Shown here piece by piece: positions 26,623 through 35,916 of a stretch of DNA of 64,000 nt. Numbering within the stretch: position 1 is the stretch's first letter; every line of letters begins with the position of its first letter. The DNA is from Paraburkholderia flagellata (lineage in GTDB: Bacteria; Pseudomonadota; Gammaproteobacteria; Burkholderiales; Burkholderiaceae): contig NZ_JAJEJT010000002.1 in the NCBI RefSeq assembly GCF_021390645.1, forward strand, positions 1,612,001-1,676,000, written 5' to 3'. The notes under the pieces were generated by a model, which worked only from the letters and a program-made list of their open reading frames with translations, was not told the origin of the DNA and did not search any database. Position numbers and translations under genes: made by a program.

Positions 26623-27531
26623 ATGGATAGTTTCGATCTCAATCTCTTGCGCGTGTTTGACGCCTTCCAGCGTCACGGACATCTCGGCAAAGCGGCCCAG
26701 GAACTGAATCTAAGTCAGCCGGCCGTATCGTATGCCCTGAAGCGTTTGCGGGAAGACCTTGGCGATGCCCTTTTCGTCAAAACCCGGTCCGGCATGCAAC
26801 CCACGCCGCGCGCGATGGAACTCGCGCCCGTGATCCACTCGGTACTCGACGATATTCAAAAGCGAGTGCTGTCCACGCCGACTTTCGAGCCAGAAAGTGC
26901 CCAGCGCACATTTGCCGTTGCGATGTCGGATGTCGGTGAAATGGTTGCCTTGCCGAAATTGCTGAAGCGGCTGACCAGTCTTGCACCCGGCGCCAATCTG
27001 AGAACGGTGTCACTGTCTCCCGGCGAGCTAATGCCTGCGCTTCAGCGCAGCGAAGTTGACCTTGCGATCGGATATTTCCCCGATCTCGACGGCGTCGACG
27101 TCTTTCAGCAGCGTCTTGTTCGGCATTCGTTCGTATGCCTCGTGCGTAAGCACCACCCCGCCGTCCAAGGCCGGTTGACCAAAAAGCTTTTCAGCGAACT
27201 ACCCCATGCGCTGATCAAGACGGAAAGCCGTCGCGAGGAAATTGTCGAACGCTTTCTGAAAGAGCACCGAATACCACGCAGAATCGTGCTCAATACGCCG
27301 CATTACCTCAGCATCCCGATGACCATCGCGACGACGGACCTGATTGTCACGGTTTCCAGCGACGTAGCAGAAATATTCGCGCGCATGGCGGATCTCGCGA
27401 TTCTGGAACCTCCATTCAAGATGCCACCGTTCGACGTGCGGCAATACTGGCATCGTTCACAGCAGGACGATCCGGGCAATCAGTGGCTGCGAGGCCTCGT
27501 ACGCGACCTGTTTGCGCAATCACCCGATTGA
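26623..27531 (+). CDS. LysR family transcriptional regulator
   Basis: A 302-residue LysR protein of the NodD/LinR-like branch: MDSFDLNLLRVFDAFQRHGH, then HTH AAQELNLSQPAVSYALKRLR and FVKTRSGMQPT. It lies upstream of the enoyl-CoA hydratase gene on the same strand with a 147 bp gap, and could regulate that gene or the SDR run before it. Confidence 0.9.
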   Translation: MDSFDLNLLRVFDAFQRHGHLGKAAQELNLSQPAVSYALKRLREDLGDALFVKTRSGMQPTPRAMELAPVIHSVLDDIQKRVLSTPTFEPESAQRTFAVAMSDVGEMVALPKLLKRLTSLAPGANLRTVSLSPGELMPALQRSEVDLAIGYFPDLDGVDVFQQRLVRHSFVCLVRKHHPAVQGRLTKKLFSELPHALIKTESRREEIVERFLKEHRIPRRIVLNTPHYLSIPMTIATTDLIVTVSSDVAEIFARMADLAILEPPFKMPPFDVRQYWHRSQQDDPGNQWLRGLVRDLFAQSPD

Positions 27532-27678
27532 CCGTCCCCGAGTGTGGTCCAACGCGGCTCATCAACCGCGTGGAAGAGCGTTATTTGCGGCACTGGCTTG
27601 TCGATTGTTCGCCCTGGCGTGACACTCCTCGCACCCACTCTGCGAGCACACGCTCCATCACTCTTCAGGAGACTTCCC

Positions 27679-28467
27679 ATGCCGGTCATCCGCTTTGAAC
27701 GCCACGACAATATCGGGCACATTGTGCTCGCCGATGGTCCGTCGAACCTGATCAATACGCGCTTCTGCGAAGCACTGAAAGACGCCGTACGCGAGGCCAG
27801 CAGCTCCGATATTCGCGCTCTGCTTGTACGCTCCGAAGGCGAGAACTTCAGTCATGGCGGCGACGTCCTCGACTTCATTGATAAGGACTTCAATGAATGG
27901 CGCACGTTCATCTGCGAGATCCATCACTCGTACCGCGCCATTGAAGCGCTGCAAATCCCGACTGTCGCCGCTATTCGCGGCGCCTGCTTCGGTGGAGCAT
28001 TCGAACTCGCGTTGGCCTGCGACTTTATCGTCGCTGCCGACAACGCCGTCTTTCAGAATATCGAGGCCTCGGTAGGCTCTGCTCCGGTGGCGGGCGGGGT
28101 TCAGCGGCTGGCAGAACGCGCCGGTCGCGCGGTGGCTGCGCGCTACACGATGCTGAGCGAACCGATGACGGGCGAAAAAGCCGGCGAACTCGGTGTGGCC
28201 GCTTTCGTGTGTCCCGACGCGGAAGTCGAGACCGTCGCGGCAAAGCTCGTGACGCGCCTTTCCAATGGCCCCACACGATCGTATGCCGCTATCCGTGCAC
28301 TGTTGAAGGCATGGGCGGGCGGCGGCGTGCCCGCGGCGGATTCCGTTTTGCTCGACATCACGATGGGGTTGCACGGCACGGATGACGCACGCAAGGGCCG
28401 AACCGCACGCGCCGAAGCCATGAAGCGCGGCGTCCAGCCAGAGCCGGTGATTTTCACGGGACGCTGA
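27679..28467 (+). CDS. Enoyl-CoA hydratase/isomerase family protein
   Basis: A 262-residue crotonase-fold protein. The oxyanion-hole strands are FSHGGDVLDF and GACFGGAFELALACDF. A Glu is present at each of the two usual catalytic positions (AFELAL and FQNIEASVG), consistent with hydration, although I-E replaces the common P-E. The start at 27679 follows CAGGAGAC; the longer open frame upstream lacks similarity. It probably hydrates a 2-enoyl-CoA. Neighbours are LysR genes on both sides. Confidence 0.88.
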   Translation: MPVIRFERHDNIGHIVLADGPSNLINTRFCEALKDAVREASSSDIRALLVRSEGENFSHGGDVLDFIDKDFNEWRTFICEIHHSYRAIEALQIPTVAAIRGACFGGAFELALACDFIVAADNAVFQNIEASVGSAPVAGGVQRLAERAGRAVAARYTMLSEPMTGEKAGELGVAAFVCPDAEVETVAAKLVTRLSNGPTRSYAAIRALLKAWAGGGVPAADSVLLDITMGLHGTDDARKGRTARAEAMKRGVQPEPVIFTGR

Positions 28468-28481
28468 AGCGCCGCGTCCGC

Positions 28482-28505
28482 TGCTGGAGGCTCATGCCTC
28501 CAGCA
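28482..28505. terminator. Hairpin between convergent enoyl-CoA hydratase and LysR genes
   Basis: TGCTGGAGGC (28482-28491) pairs perfectly with GCCTCCAGCA (28496-28505) around a TCAT loop. The hairpin starts 14 bp after the hydratase stop and spans the stop of the convergent LysR. There is no T-run, so it may stall either transcript without being a classic terminator. Confidence 0.45.
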
Positions 28506-29415
28506 ATGAGTGCGACGCGGTCGCAGAACAGTCACGCAATTGCTCGACCAGCCATCTTCCGGCCGGACCGAGCGGCGCCGCAGCGGGGTACACCGCCAAC
28601 ATCGGAAGCACGAGCCCACCGGGAGGCACGTCTTCAACGTGAAGTTCAACGAGACGCCCCGCTGCAATATCATGCTCGATGGTATGCACGGGCATGCCAC
28701 CCCAGCCGAGCCCGTGCACCAAAAGCGCATGCTTGGCGAACAGATCGGCAACGCGCCAGGTCGCCCCAGACATCACTCCAAATTCGTGACCGGCCGACAA
28801 ATCCGTCCGGTCGGTCAGCACGAGTTGCGTGTGGCGCGCGAGTTCATCCCTGGGAATCGGCCCACGGATCGCGGCCAGTGGATGCGAATTGGCGGCAACC
28901 ATCGTAAATGCGACGCCGGCGAGCCGCTCCGACGTGAGTCCTGGCGGCACAATAGGCAACGAACCCACGATGCCGACGGCAGCACGTCCATCGATGACGG
29001 GTTGATACGCGCCTCCGAGCGCTTCAGCATAGAGCCGCAAGGGCACGCCCGGAAAGCGCTCGCGAAACGCCTTCGCGGCCTCGACGACAACTTGAAACGG
29101 GAAAAAGACATCCACCACTACGGACAATTCGGGTTCCAGCCCCGATGCCATGCCCTTGGCGCGTGCCTTCATCCCGTCCACGCCGGAAACGACATTACGC
29201 GCGTCGGCCAGCAGCACACGCCCTTGCGCAGTCAGAACGGGATATCGCCCCCGCCGGTCGAACAGCGCCACACCGATCTGTCCTTCCAGATTCGACACCA
29301 GTTCGCTGACCATGGATTGCGCCCGGCGCAGCTTCCTCGCTGCCCCGGAGAAACTGCCTTCGTCGACTGCCGTGATGAATGCCCGGAGCTGGTCCAACGA
29401 TACGCCATCCAACAT
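28492..29415 (-). CDS. LysR family transcriptional regulator
   Basis: A 307-residue LysR protein: MLDGVSLDQLRAFITAVDEG, HTH SFSGAARKLRRAQSMVSELV, then GVALFDRRGRYPVLTAQG. Its last codons form one arm of the 28482-28505 hairpin. The DoxX gene ends 90 bp upstream on the same strand and could share its transcript. Confidence 0.9.
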   Translation of the reverse strand: MLDGVSLDQLRAFITAVDEGSFSGAARKLRRAQSMVSELVSNLEGQIGVALFDRRGRYPVLTAQGRVLLADARNVVSGVDGMKARAKGMASGLEPELSVVVDVFFPFQVVVEAAKAFRERFPGVPLRLYAEALGGAYQPVIDGRAAVGIVGSLPIVPPGLTSERLAGVAFTMVAANSHPLAAIRGPIPRDELARHTQLVLTDRTDLSAGHEFGVMSGATWRVADLFAKHALLVHGLGWGGMPVHTIEHDIAAGRLVELHVEDVPPGGLVLPMLAVYPAAAPLGPAGRWLVEQLRDCSATASHSLLEA

Positions 29416-29505
29416 TTTGGCTTCCTAAGTCATCAAATTCACCAATGGGCGGAATCTAGTAGAGGCCGCCACGTCGATGCTGCACGGGCGGCCCGCCACG
29501 TTGCG

Positions 29506-29928
29506 TCAGTTCGCACCAACTGATGCCAGGCGCGCGCCGAAGCGCCCAAGGCGTTGATCCAGGCTATAAGCACCCGCGCCGAAGTAAGCGATCTGCAGAA
29601 AGCCGCCCGCCATCATGACGTTCTTCAGGAAGTGAATCATCTGATTCTGGTCCGCGAAGTTGTGGTGGAAAAACGCTGCCGTTACCAGACAGAACAATGC
29701 CATCACAACCGACACGGGACGCACGCGGTAGCCCGAAAGAATCAGCAGGCCGCCGCCCAGTTCGACCAGGATCGAAACCACGTACGCCAGCGGCGGAACG
29801 GGCAACCCCATCGCGGTGATGTAGCCAACTGTTGCCGCATAGGCGCCGAGCTTGCCGAGCCCGCTCATCACAAAAGGCGCGCCCAGCATGATACGGCCCA
29901 GCAGCGGAATAAACTTGTATCGTTCCAT
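29506..29928 (-). CDS. DoxX family membrane protein
   Basis: A 140-residue DoxX protein with four predicted membrane segments: LLGRIMLGAPFVMSGLGKL, PLAYVVSILVELGGGLLIL, VVMALFCLVTAAFFHHNF, and NVMMAGGFLQIAYFGAGAY. The start at 29928 (MERYKF) follows GAGGAGAT. DoxX proteins sit in the inner membrane and have been tied to redox and thiol stress, but the activity here is unknown. A related copy is at 40058. Confidence 0.85.
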   Translation of the reverse strand: MERYKFIPLLGRIMLGAPFVMSGLGKLGAYAATVGYITAMGLPVPPLAYVVSILVELGGGLLILSGYRVRPVSVVMALFCLVTAAFFHHNFADQNQMIHFLKNVMMAGGFLQIAYFGAGAYSLDQRLGRFGARLASVGAN

Positions 29929-30243
29929 GACGATCTCCTCAAAGAAGTTCACTTTGGTGGACCAGGATAGGGATTCGCGCCAGCCTCCACCATCGCCAGT
30001 CGCGCACAGACCATTTCAATCAGGATTACCAAACATCTTCCCTTCCGATCGACAGATCGCCCGCATCCACCTTGATTCCCGGACGCTCGAAACCGGCGCT
30101 ATTCAACTGTTCTGTAGCCGCTGAATAACCCGTCCTCGGTCAGTTGCGCCATACTAATTCCGCAATGATCACGCGCCAATCTCCCGAATTGCAAAGCAAC
30201 GTTGTGCGTGATAGAACGACGAATCCTGAGCGAGAGCCCGACA
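29929..30243. other. Intergenic region between divergent DoxX and LysR genes
   Basis: These 315 bp hold the two divergent promoters. TATTCA (30100-30105) and TGAATA (30122-30127) form an inverted repeat with a 16-base spacer, a candidate LysR site. I see no gene; the frame open from 30202 is only an extension of the LysR frame. Confidence 0.45.
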
Positions 30244-31158
30244 ATGAACCAGATCACCGACCTCAACGATCTCCGGATCTTTGTAGAAGTCGTCGAGCGT
30301 GGAAGCTTCGCGGCGGCGGCGCACGCACTCGGCTCGCAGACATCCAAACTCAGCCGGCGTGTTCGTGCACTCGAGGAAGAGCTGGGTGTTCGCCTGCTCA
30401 ATCGCACCAGCCGGAGCCTGTCCTTGACCGAAATTGGGCGGCGCTTTCACCAGCATTGCGTCGCTCTCGTTGCGGAATCGAAAGCGGCCAAGGACATCGT
30501 CGACCAGACACGGTCCAAACCGCAGGGCACGATACGGATCAGTTGCCCGGTAGGCTTGCTAAGCTCGGGTATTACCCCGATGATCGCGCAGTACATACAG
30601 GACAACCCCGAGGTCCAGGTGCTCGTCGATGCCACCAACCGTCGCGTCGATGTCGTCGAAGAGGGGCTGGATTTCGCTATCCGCGTGCGGCTTCCCCCGC
30701 TCGAAAGCACCGATCTCGCCGTACGGCAACTCGGGCTCTCCTCGCAGATCCTCGTTGCCAGCCCTGACCTGGTCGCACGCCATGCCGCGCCCACGTCCCT
30801 CCAATCACTCGAAGCGTGGCCCACGCTCGCGATGGCGAACAGCAGCGAGCGATTCGCCTGGAACCTTGTGGACGCCGAAGGTAACGCAACGTCATGGACA
30901 CATCGCCCACGCCTCGCGAGCGATGATCTCGCCAGCCTGCGCATCGCCGCGATGAGTGGAGTTGGCGTGGCCTTGCTGCCTCGCGAACTCGTGGATGCCG
31001 ATATCCGTTCCAGCCAGCTTCTGCACCTGCTGCCAGGACTCGCCACCGAGCCGGGCCTCGTGCACGCGATTTTCGCCTCGCGCCGCGGCATGGTTCCGGC
31101 AGTCCGGCATCTGCTGGACGCGCTTGTCGTGGGTTTCGAGAAGCTGAACAGCAAGTGA
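30244..31158 (+). CDS. LysR family transcriptional regulator
   Basis: A 304-residue LysR protein. MNQITDLNDLRIFVEVVERG and HTH SFAAAAHALGSQTSKLSRRV are followed by GTIRISCPVGLLSSGITPMI, typical of the CrgA/DsdC-like group. I use the ATG at 30244, which fits family starts, over the one at 30202. It is divergent from the DoxX gene by about 315 bp and may regulate it. Confidence 0.88.
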   Translation: MNQITDLNDLRIFVEVVERGSFAAAAHALGSQTSKLSRRVRALEEELGVRLLNRTSRSLSLTEIGRRFHQHCVALVAESKAAKDIVDQTRSKPQGTIRISCPVGLLSSGITPMIAQYIQDNPEVQVLVDATNRRVDVVEEGLDFAIRVRLPPLESTDLAVRQLGLSSQILVASPDLVARHAAPTSLQSLEAWPTLAMANSSERFAWNLVDAEGNATSWTHRPRLASDDLASLRIAAMSGVGVALLPRELVDADIRSSQLLHLLPGLATEPGLVHAIFASRRGMVPAVRHLLDALVVGFEKLNSK

Positions 31159-31187
31159 TGGAGAGAACCTGAGTGCGCGATGGGCCT

Positions 31188-31420
31188 TCACCGGCCAATG
31201 CTTCGCGAAACCCGCCTGACCTTGTCAAACCCCTCCAGAATCTGGGCGAGATCGCCGCCTGCCGAATAGATTCGCCCTATCGAGCGAATGATCGCGGCGC
31301 GGCCCCTCTTCGTCGTCCCGAGACGTTCTAGTGCGTCACGCAAACCGCCGCAAAGTTCAGAGCAATTGCGCTGCCATTTATTTCGTTATCCAAAGTAATG
31401 ACGACAAACGTCGTCTGCAT
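31188..31420 (-). pseudogene. Remnant of an enoyl-CoA hydratase gene
   Basis: The reverse strand carries crotonase-family pieces in two frames. From 31420 it reads MQTTFVVITLDNEINGSAIA, the usual N-terminal strands. After a frameshift it reads ELCGGLRDALERLG and then IYSAGGDLAQILEG, the first oxyanion-hole motif. A stop follows at 31188 and the remaining two thirds of the fold is missing. I read it as a decayed, truncated paralogue of the gene at 27679 type. The match is by motif only. Confidence 0.5.
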
Positions 31421-31548
31421 CGGTGAGAGTGATCTCTGCTTGCGTTTGATCGAAAGCCCAATGGTTTGCGCCGCCCTTCGAAAAATCGCGTCAGTGGCAA
31501 AACGGGTTGACACGTCCGTGACCGCATCCTAACATACAACTATGCTGT

Positions 31549-31573
31549 ACGCGTTCACTATTGTTGAATGCAA
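31549..31573. promoter_or_regulatory. Candidate IclR operator before the acyl-CoA synthetase operon
   Basis: TGAATGCAA (31565-31573) pairs imperfectly (6 of 9) with ACGCGTTCA (31549-31557) across a 7-base spacer, the same geometry as the perfect site at 37677-37701. It contains the 12-mer TTGTTGAATGCA (31561-31572), also present twice before the iclR gene. It lies 18 bp before the synthetase start. Confidence 0.65.
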
Positions 31574-31591
31574 GAACATCCAGGAGACTCC

Positions 31592-33253
31592 ATGAATACG
31601 CTTTCGTATGAGCGCGGAACACGCTCCACAGCGCTCATCAATCAGACGATTGGCGACTACTTCGATGCAATCGCCAATCGGTTGAATGAGCATGCTGCGG
31701 TCATCAGCCGGCATGAAGGCATCCGCCTCACCTACGGCGAGCTTCGGCAGACATCGGACGATCTCGCCGCGGGATTGCTTGCCTCGGGACTCAAGCCCGG
31801 TGACCGAATCGGCATCTGGTCGCACACGAATATTGCCTGGCTGCTCATGCAATTGGCCACGGCAAAGGCCGGGTTGATTCTCGTGAACATCAACCCGGCC
31901 TACCGGAGCGCGGAGCTCGAGCATGCATTGAACCTGGTGGGGTGCAAAGCGATCGTGACGATGGTGCAGTACCGTTCGAGCGAATATCTGAACATGCTGC
32001 GGGAATTCGGCAAGTCGCGCTTGCCGAAGCTCGAAACGATCTGGTGGATCGACGAAAGCGGCGCTCCGGACGAAGCGGGCGCGCACCGCTTCTCCAGTCT
32101 GTTCGACCTGGCTGCGGCAGGCCGCACTTTGCTCGACGACGTCCGCGCAACTGTGCGCCCGGACGACGCCGTCAATATCCAGTTCACCAGCGGAACGACC
32201 GGACGTCCCAAGGCGGCGACGCTGAGTCACCGCAATATCCTGAACAACGGGTACTTCGTGGGCGAATGCATGAAGCTCACTCAAATGGATCGCGTCTGCG
32301 TGCCCGTGCCGATGTACCACTGCTTCGGCATGGTCATGGGCAATCTGGCATCTCTCACCCACGGCTCGACAATCGTCTACCCTTCCGCAAGATTCGACGC
32401 TGAAGCCGTTCTCGAAGCCGTGCAGGCTGAGCGGTGCACCGCGCTGCTCGGCGTACCCACCATGTTCATCGCCGCGTTGAATCACCCGCGCTTTGCTGCA
32501 TTCGACAAGCGCACGCTACGCACCGGCATCATGGCCGGCTCGCCTTGCCCGATCGAAATCATGCGGCGTGTGGTGGACGAAATGCATCTCTCCGAAATCA
32601 CCATCGCCTATGGCATGACGGAGACCAGCCCCGTGAGTTGCCAGAGCATGACGGATACCCCGCTCGACAAGCGCGTCACCACGGTCGGCCAGGTCCTGCC
32701 GCATCTCGAGATAAAAATTGTCGACCAGGCGACCGGCGAAACCGTGGACCGCGGTCAAGCGGGCGAGCTTTGCACGCGCGGCTATTCGGTCATGCTCGGC
32801 TACTGGAACCAGGAGGACAGGACGAAAGAAGCGATCGACGCCAAAGGCTGGATGCACACAGGCGACCTCGCAACGATGGACGCAGCGGGTTACGTCAACA
32901 TCGTTGGAAGAATCAAGGACATGGTGATCCGCGGCGGCGAAAACCTCTATCCGCGCGAGATCGAAGAATTCCTGTACACCTGCCCCGGCGTGCTCGACGT
33001 TCAGGTGGTCGGCGTACCCGACAAGCATTTTGGCGAAGAACTCTGCGCATGGATCGTCACGACACCCGGGGCGATTCTTGACGAAGGCATCGTCCGCGAA
33101 TTCTGCCAGCAACGGATAGCGCATTACAAAGTGCCCAAATACATTCGCTTTGTCGACTCGTTCCCGACTACCGTGACAGGGAAGATCCAGAAGTACCTGA
33201 TCCGGCAAATCATGAGCGATGAACTCGGTCTGCAAGACCAGCAAACGGCCTGA
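31592..33253 (+). CDS. Acyl-CoA synthetase (AMP-forming)
   Basis: A 553-residue adenylate-forming ligase with the full motif set: [11 protein letters not shown] for phosphate binding, YGMTETSP for the adenine pocket, [16 protein letters not shown] at the hinge, and the catalytic Lys in TVTGKIQKY near the C-terminus. The start at 31592 follows CAGGAGAC. It is the first gene of the operon running to 36783 and should form the CoA ester of an acid entering or leaving the flavin-monooxygenase step. It resembles medium-chain or fatty-acyl ligases; the substrate is unproven. Confidence 0.92.
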   Translation: MNTLSYERGTRSTALINQTIGDYFDAIANRLNEHAAVISRHEGIRLTYGELRQTSDDLAAGLLASGLKPGDRIGIWSHTNIAWLLMQLATAKAGLILVNINPAYRSAELEHALNLVGCKAIVTMVQYRSSEYLNMLREFGKSRLPKLETIWWIDESGAPDEAGAHRFSSLFDLAAAGRTLLDDVRATVRPDDAVNIQFTSGTTGRPKAATLSHRNILNNGYFVGECMKLTQMDRVCVPVPMYHCFGMVMGNLASLTHGSTIVYPSARFDAEAVLEAVQAERCTALLGVPTMFIAALNHPRFAAFDKRTLRTGIMAGSPCPIEIMRRVVDEMHLSEITIAYGMTETSPVSCQSMTDTPLDKRVTTVGQVLPHLEIKIVDQATGETVDRGQAGELCTRGYSVMLGYWNQEDRTKEAIDAKGWMHTGDLATMDAAGYVNIVGRIKDMVIRGGENLYPREIEEFLYTCPGVLDVQVVGVPDKHFGEELCAWIVTTPGAILDEGIVREFCQQRIAHYKVPKYIRFVDSFPTTVTGKIQKYLIRQIMSDELGLQDQQTA

Positions 33254-33322
33254 CGCTCGTTGGCACGTTGCATTCGCCAGGTCGCCTATCTTCCCCCATT
33301 ACAGTTTTCTGGAGCACTCGCC

Positions 33323-33688
33323 ATGGCAGAAGTTGACATGCAATCGGTTTATATCGTCGCAAAAGATATCGGCCGGCTTTCCGAGTTCTACATCGCGGCG
33401 TTGAATATGCCAGTCCAGTTTCGCGACGCAAACAAGTGGACGCAATTCCGCCTGCAGCGCAGCGCATTTGCGCTCAGTTCCGCAGAGGAAGCCGCACGAG
33501 GGGCTGTCGGTGCCGTCCCCGTCTTCCAGATTGCCGGCGAAGCGCGGGCCGAAGTCGAACAGAAGATCCTCGCCGCGGGCGGTCTGCTGCTCGGGCAGCG
33601 CGACATGGGAACGCATGGCTTCGTCGCCACCTACAAAGACCCTGAAGACAACATCTTTCAGGTCTTCAGCAAGACTTCGACGCGTTAA
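33323..33688 (+). CDS. VOC superfamily (glyoxalase/dioxygenase-like) protein
   Basis: A 121-residue single-module vicinal-oxygen-chelate protein: MQSVYIVAKDIGRLSEFYIA at the N-terminus and FVATYKDPEDNIFQVF at the C-terminus, the usual paired beta-alpha-beta-beta-beta units. The start at 33323 follows CTGGAGC. Few obvious metal-binding His/Glu are present, so it may bind a ligand or chaperone rather than catalyse. Second gene of the operon. Confidence 0.82.
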   Translation: MAEVDMQSVYIVAKDIGRLSEFYIAALNMPVQFRDANKWTQFRLQRSAFALSSAEEAARGAVGAVPVFQIAGEARAEVEQKILAAGGLLLGQRDMGTHGFVATYKDPEDNIFQVFSKTSTR

Positions 33689-33741
33689 TTGCCAGGCCCG
33701 CGCCAAAGTTCGAATCTCACCTATTTTTTACTGGAAAAATC

Positions 33742-34764
33742 ATGAAGTTCGGTATTTTTGATCAAAACGATCGCAATGGTCTGCCAATCAATCAGCAGTA
33801 CGAAGAGAGGCTGCAGATCATCGAACTGTACGACAAGCTCGGCTTTCATTGCTATCACATGTCGGAACACCACGCGACCACGCTGAGCGCGTGCCCGTCA
33901 CAAAGCGTGTTCCTCGCCGCCGCCGCGCAGCGCACCAGCAAGCTGCGTCTGTCTCCGCTCGTCTACATTCTTCCGATCCATCATCCCGTGCGACTCGCCG
34001 AAGAAATCTGCATGCTCGACCATTTGAGCGGCGGCCGCTTCGAATATGGCGTTGGGCGCGGCGCCTCGCCCCACGAGATCGAAGCGCTCGGCATCGACCC
34101 TGCCACGGCTCAAGCCAGATATGTCGAGTCGTATGAAGTCGTGAAGCGCTTCCTCAACTCGGATACGCTCAACTACGAAGGCACGTTCTGGAAGTTCAAG
34201 GACGTTCCCATTGAAATCAAGCCGCTGCAGTCGCCGCCGCCGACATGGTACGCACTGGCATCGCCCGAGTCGACGGTTTGGCCTGCACAGGAGAAGATGA
34301 ATATCGTGTGCGCCGGCCCCATTGCGCGAGTCCGGGCGATCACCGACCGGTATCGTGAAGAATTCGCGAAACGGCATCCGTTCGACGCTGAACCACTCAT
34401 GGGCGTGAATCGCTATATCGTCGTGGCGGAAACGGATCAGGAAGCGATGGAAATCGGTTCGCGGGCATGGTCTGCGTTCTATCCGAACTTCATCAAACTC
34501 TGGAAGAAGCACGGCACCGAGCCGGTCAACCAGAAGCTCCCTCCAACGTTCGAACCGCTCGTGGAATCGGGCCTCGCCGTGGTGGGACGGCCGGAAACCG
34601 TCCGCGAAAAGCTGCTGGAACAGGCGAGCAATGGCGGGTTCAACTATCTCATCGGCACCTTCATGTTTGGCGATATGTCGATGCAGGAAGCAAAAACGTC
34701 GATCGGACTCTTCCATGAATCCGTCATGCCAGCATTCGTCGAACTGGAAAAGGTTCCGTCATGA
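33742..34764 (+). CDS. LLM-class flavin-dependent monooxygenase
   Basis: A 340-residue bacterial-luciferase-like TIM-barrel protein. It begins MKFGIFDQNDRNGLP and has CYHMSEHHATTLSACPSQSV, LVYILPIHHPVRLAEEICML and HLSGGRFEYGVGRGASPHEI, hallmarks of the two-component FMNH2-dependent oxygenases. It uses reduced flavin supplied by a separate reductase. The next gene, overlapping by four bases, is such a reductase. It probably oxygenates the compound the operon degrades; the substrate is not deducible. Confidence 0.9.
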   Translation: MKFGIFDQNDRNGLPINQQYEERLQIIELYDKLGFHCYHMSEHHATTLSACPSQSVFLAAAAQRTSKLRLSPLVYILPIHHPVRLAEEICMLDHLSGGRFEYGVGRGASPHEIEALGIDPATAQARYVESYEVVKRFLNSDTLNYEGTFWKFKDVPIEIKPLQSPPPTWYALASPESTVWPAQEKMNIVCAGPIARVRAITDRYREEFAKRHPFDAEPLMGVNRYIVVAETDQEAMEIGSRAWSAFYPNFIKLWKKHGTEPVNQKLPPTFEPLVESGLAVVGRPETVREKLLEQASNGGFNYLIGTFMFGDMSMQEAKTSIGLFHESVMPAFVELEKVPS

Positions 34765-35870
34765 ACGCAGTTGCTCTGTCCGAACACGAACGATCAGCCA
34801 TCGGAGTTTTCGACAAACGTCAGCTGAGAAACGTTTTGGGATCCTTCGTAACTGGCGTGACCGTGGTCACCACGCTCGACGCCGAAGGAAAAATGCATGG
34901 CCTCACCGCCAATTCGTTTTCCTCCGTGTCTCTCGACCCGCCTCTTGTTTTGTGGAGCCAGGCGACATCCGCTGGAAGCCATTCGGCCTTCAGGGACTCA
35001 GGCCGCTTCACGATCAACATCCTGGCGGAAGATCAGTACGGCCTGGCTAATCATTTCGCCACTCGCTCTCCTGACAAGTTCTCGGGCATTGAATACGACG
35101 TCGGGGTCGACGGTCTCCCCATACTGCGCGATTGCAGTGCCTGGCTCGAATGCAAGGTCGTTGCCTGCTATCCCGGCGGCGACCATGTGATCTTTCTCGG
35201 CTCCGTCGAACGCATTCGCCAGAGCGCGCGGCGGCCGCTGGTCTTTGGCGGTGGTCAGTACCTGGTGGCCGATCCGCACGACCTGGGTCACGCTCCGGTC
35301 GGAACGCAGGGGGCGATGAAATCCCAGCCGCATGCCGTGCGACTCGCGAGCCGTAGCATGTTGCGGCTCGCCAGTACGCTCGACAAGTCGCTCGCCCTGG
35401 TGGCATGGGGCAATCATGGACCGACCGTGATCGCCTGGCAGGCCGCAGCGACACCAGTGGCCGCGGATCTGCCTCTGGGGCTGGTGCTGCCGGTGACATC
35501 TTCGGCTTCCGGACTTGCACTGGCGGCCTTTCTTCCGCCTGAAGCGATCGACCGGTTCGTTGTCGCGGAGTTGCGTGAAAACGCACGACGCGAGTCACAG
35601 GATTTGCCGGTTGCTGCAGAGACCTTTTCAGGCATGCTTGAATCGGTCAGAGCTTCGCGTGTAGCGACGAGACGCCCCGGACCGTTTTATGACGACCTCA
35701 TCCTTGCCAATGCGATCAGTGTGCCCATCCTCTCGCCGGACGGCGTCGCAGTGCTTGCCTTGACGGCGATCGGCCCAGCGGAACAATTCGATGCGGCAAC
35801 CGACGGACCTTGCGCACAAGCCCTAAAAGCCGCCGCACAGGAGATCACTCTAGCGCTGCGTGAAGCTTGA
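34761..35870 (+). CDS. Flavin reductase fused to an IclR-like effector domain
   Basis: A 369-residue two-part protein. Residues 15-170 are an NAD(P)H:flavin reductase of the HpaC/split-barrel type (LRNVLGSFVTGVTVVTTLDA, GLTANSFSSVSLDPPLV). Residues about 195-365 resemble the ligand-binding domain of IclR regulators (GLVLPVTSSASGLALAAFLP, then SVPILSPDGVAVLALTAIGP) with no DNA-binding HTH. A comparable layout is known in the C1 reductase of 4-hydroxyphenylacetate hydroxylase, where the C-terminal domain restrains the reductase until substrate binds. The ATG overlaps the monooxygenase stop (ATGA), so the pair is translationally coupled. Confidence 0.85.
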   Translation: MNAVALSEHERSAIGVFDKRQLRNVLGSFVTGVTVVTTLDAEGKMHGLTANSFSSVSLDPPLVLWSQATSAGSHSAFRDSGRFTINILAEDQYGLANHFATRSPDKFSGIEYDVGVDGLPILRDCSAWLECKVVACYPGGDHVIFLGSVERIRQSARRPLVFGGGQYLVADPHDLGHAPVGTQGAMKSQPHAVRLASRSMLRLASTLDKSLALVAWGNHGPTVIAWQAAATPVAADLPLGLVLPVTSSASGLALAAFLPPEAIDRFVVAELRENARRESQDLPVAAETFSGMLESVRASRVATRRPGPFYDDLILANAISVPILSPDGVAVLALTAIGPAEQFDAATDGPCAQALKAAAQEITLALREA

Positions 35871-35916
35871 ATGCCCAACCCGCGCATAGCGCTATCAATA
35901 GCGACCACACTGAGCC

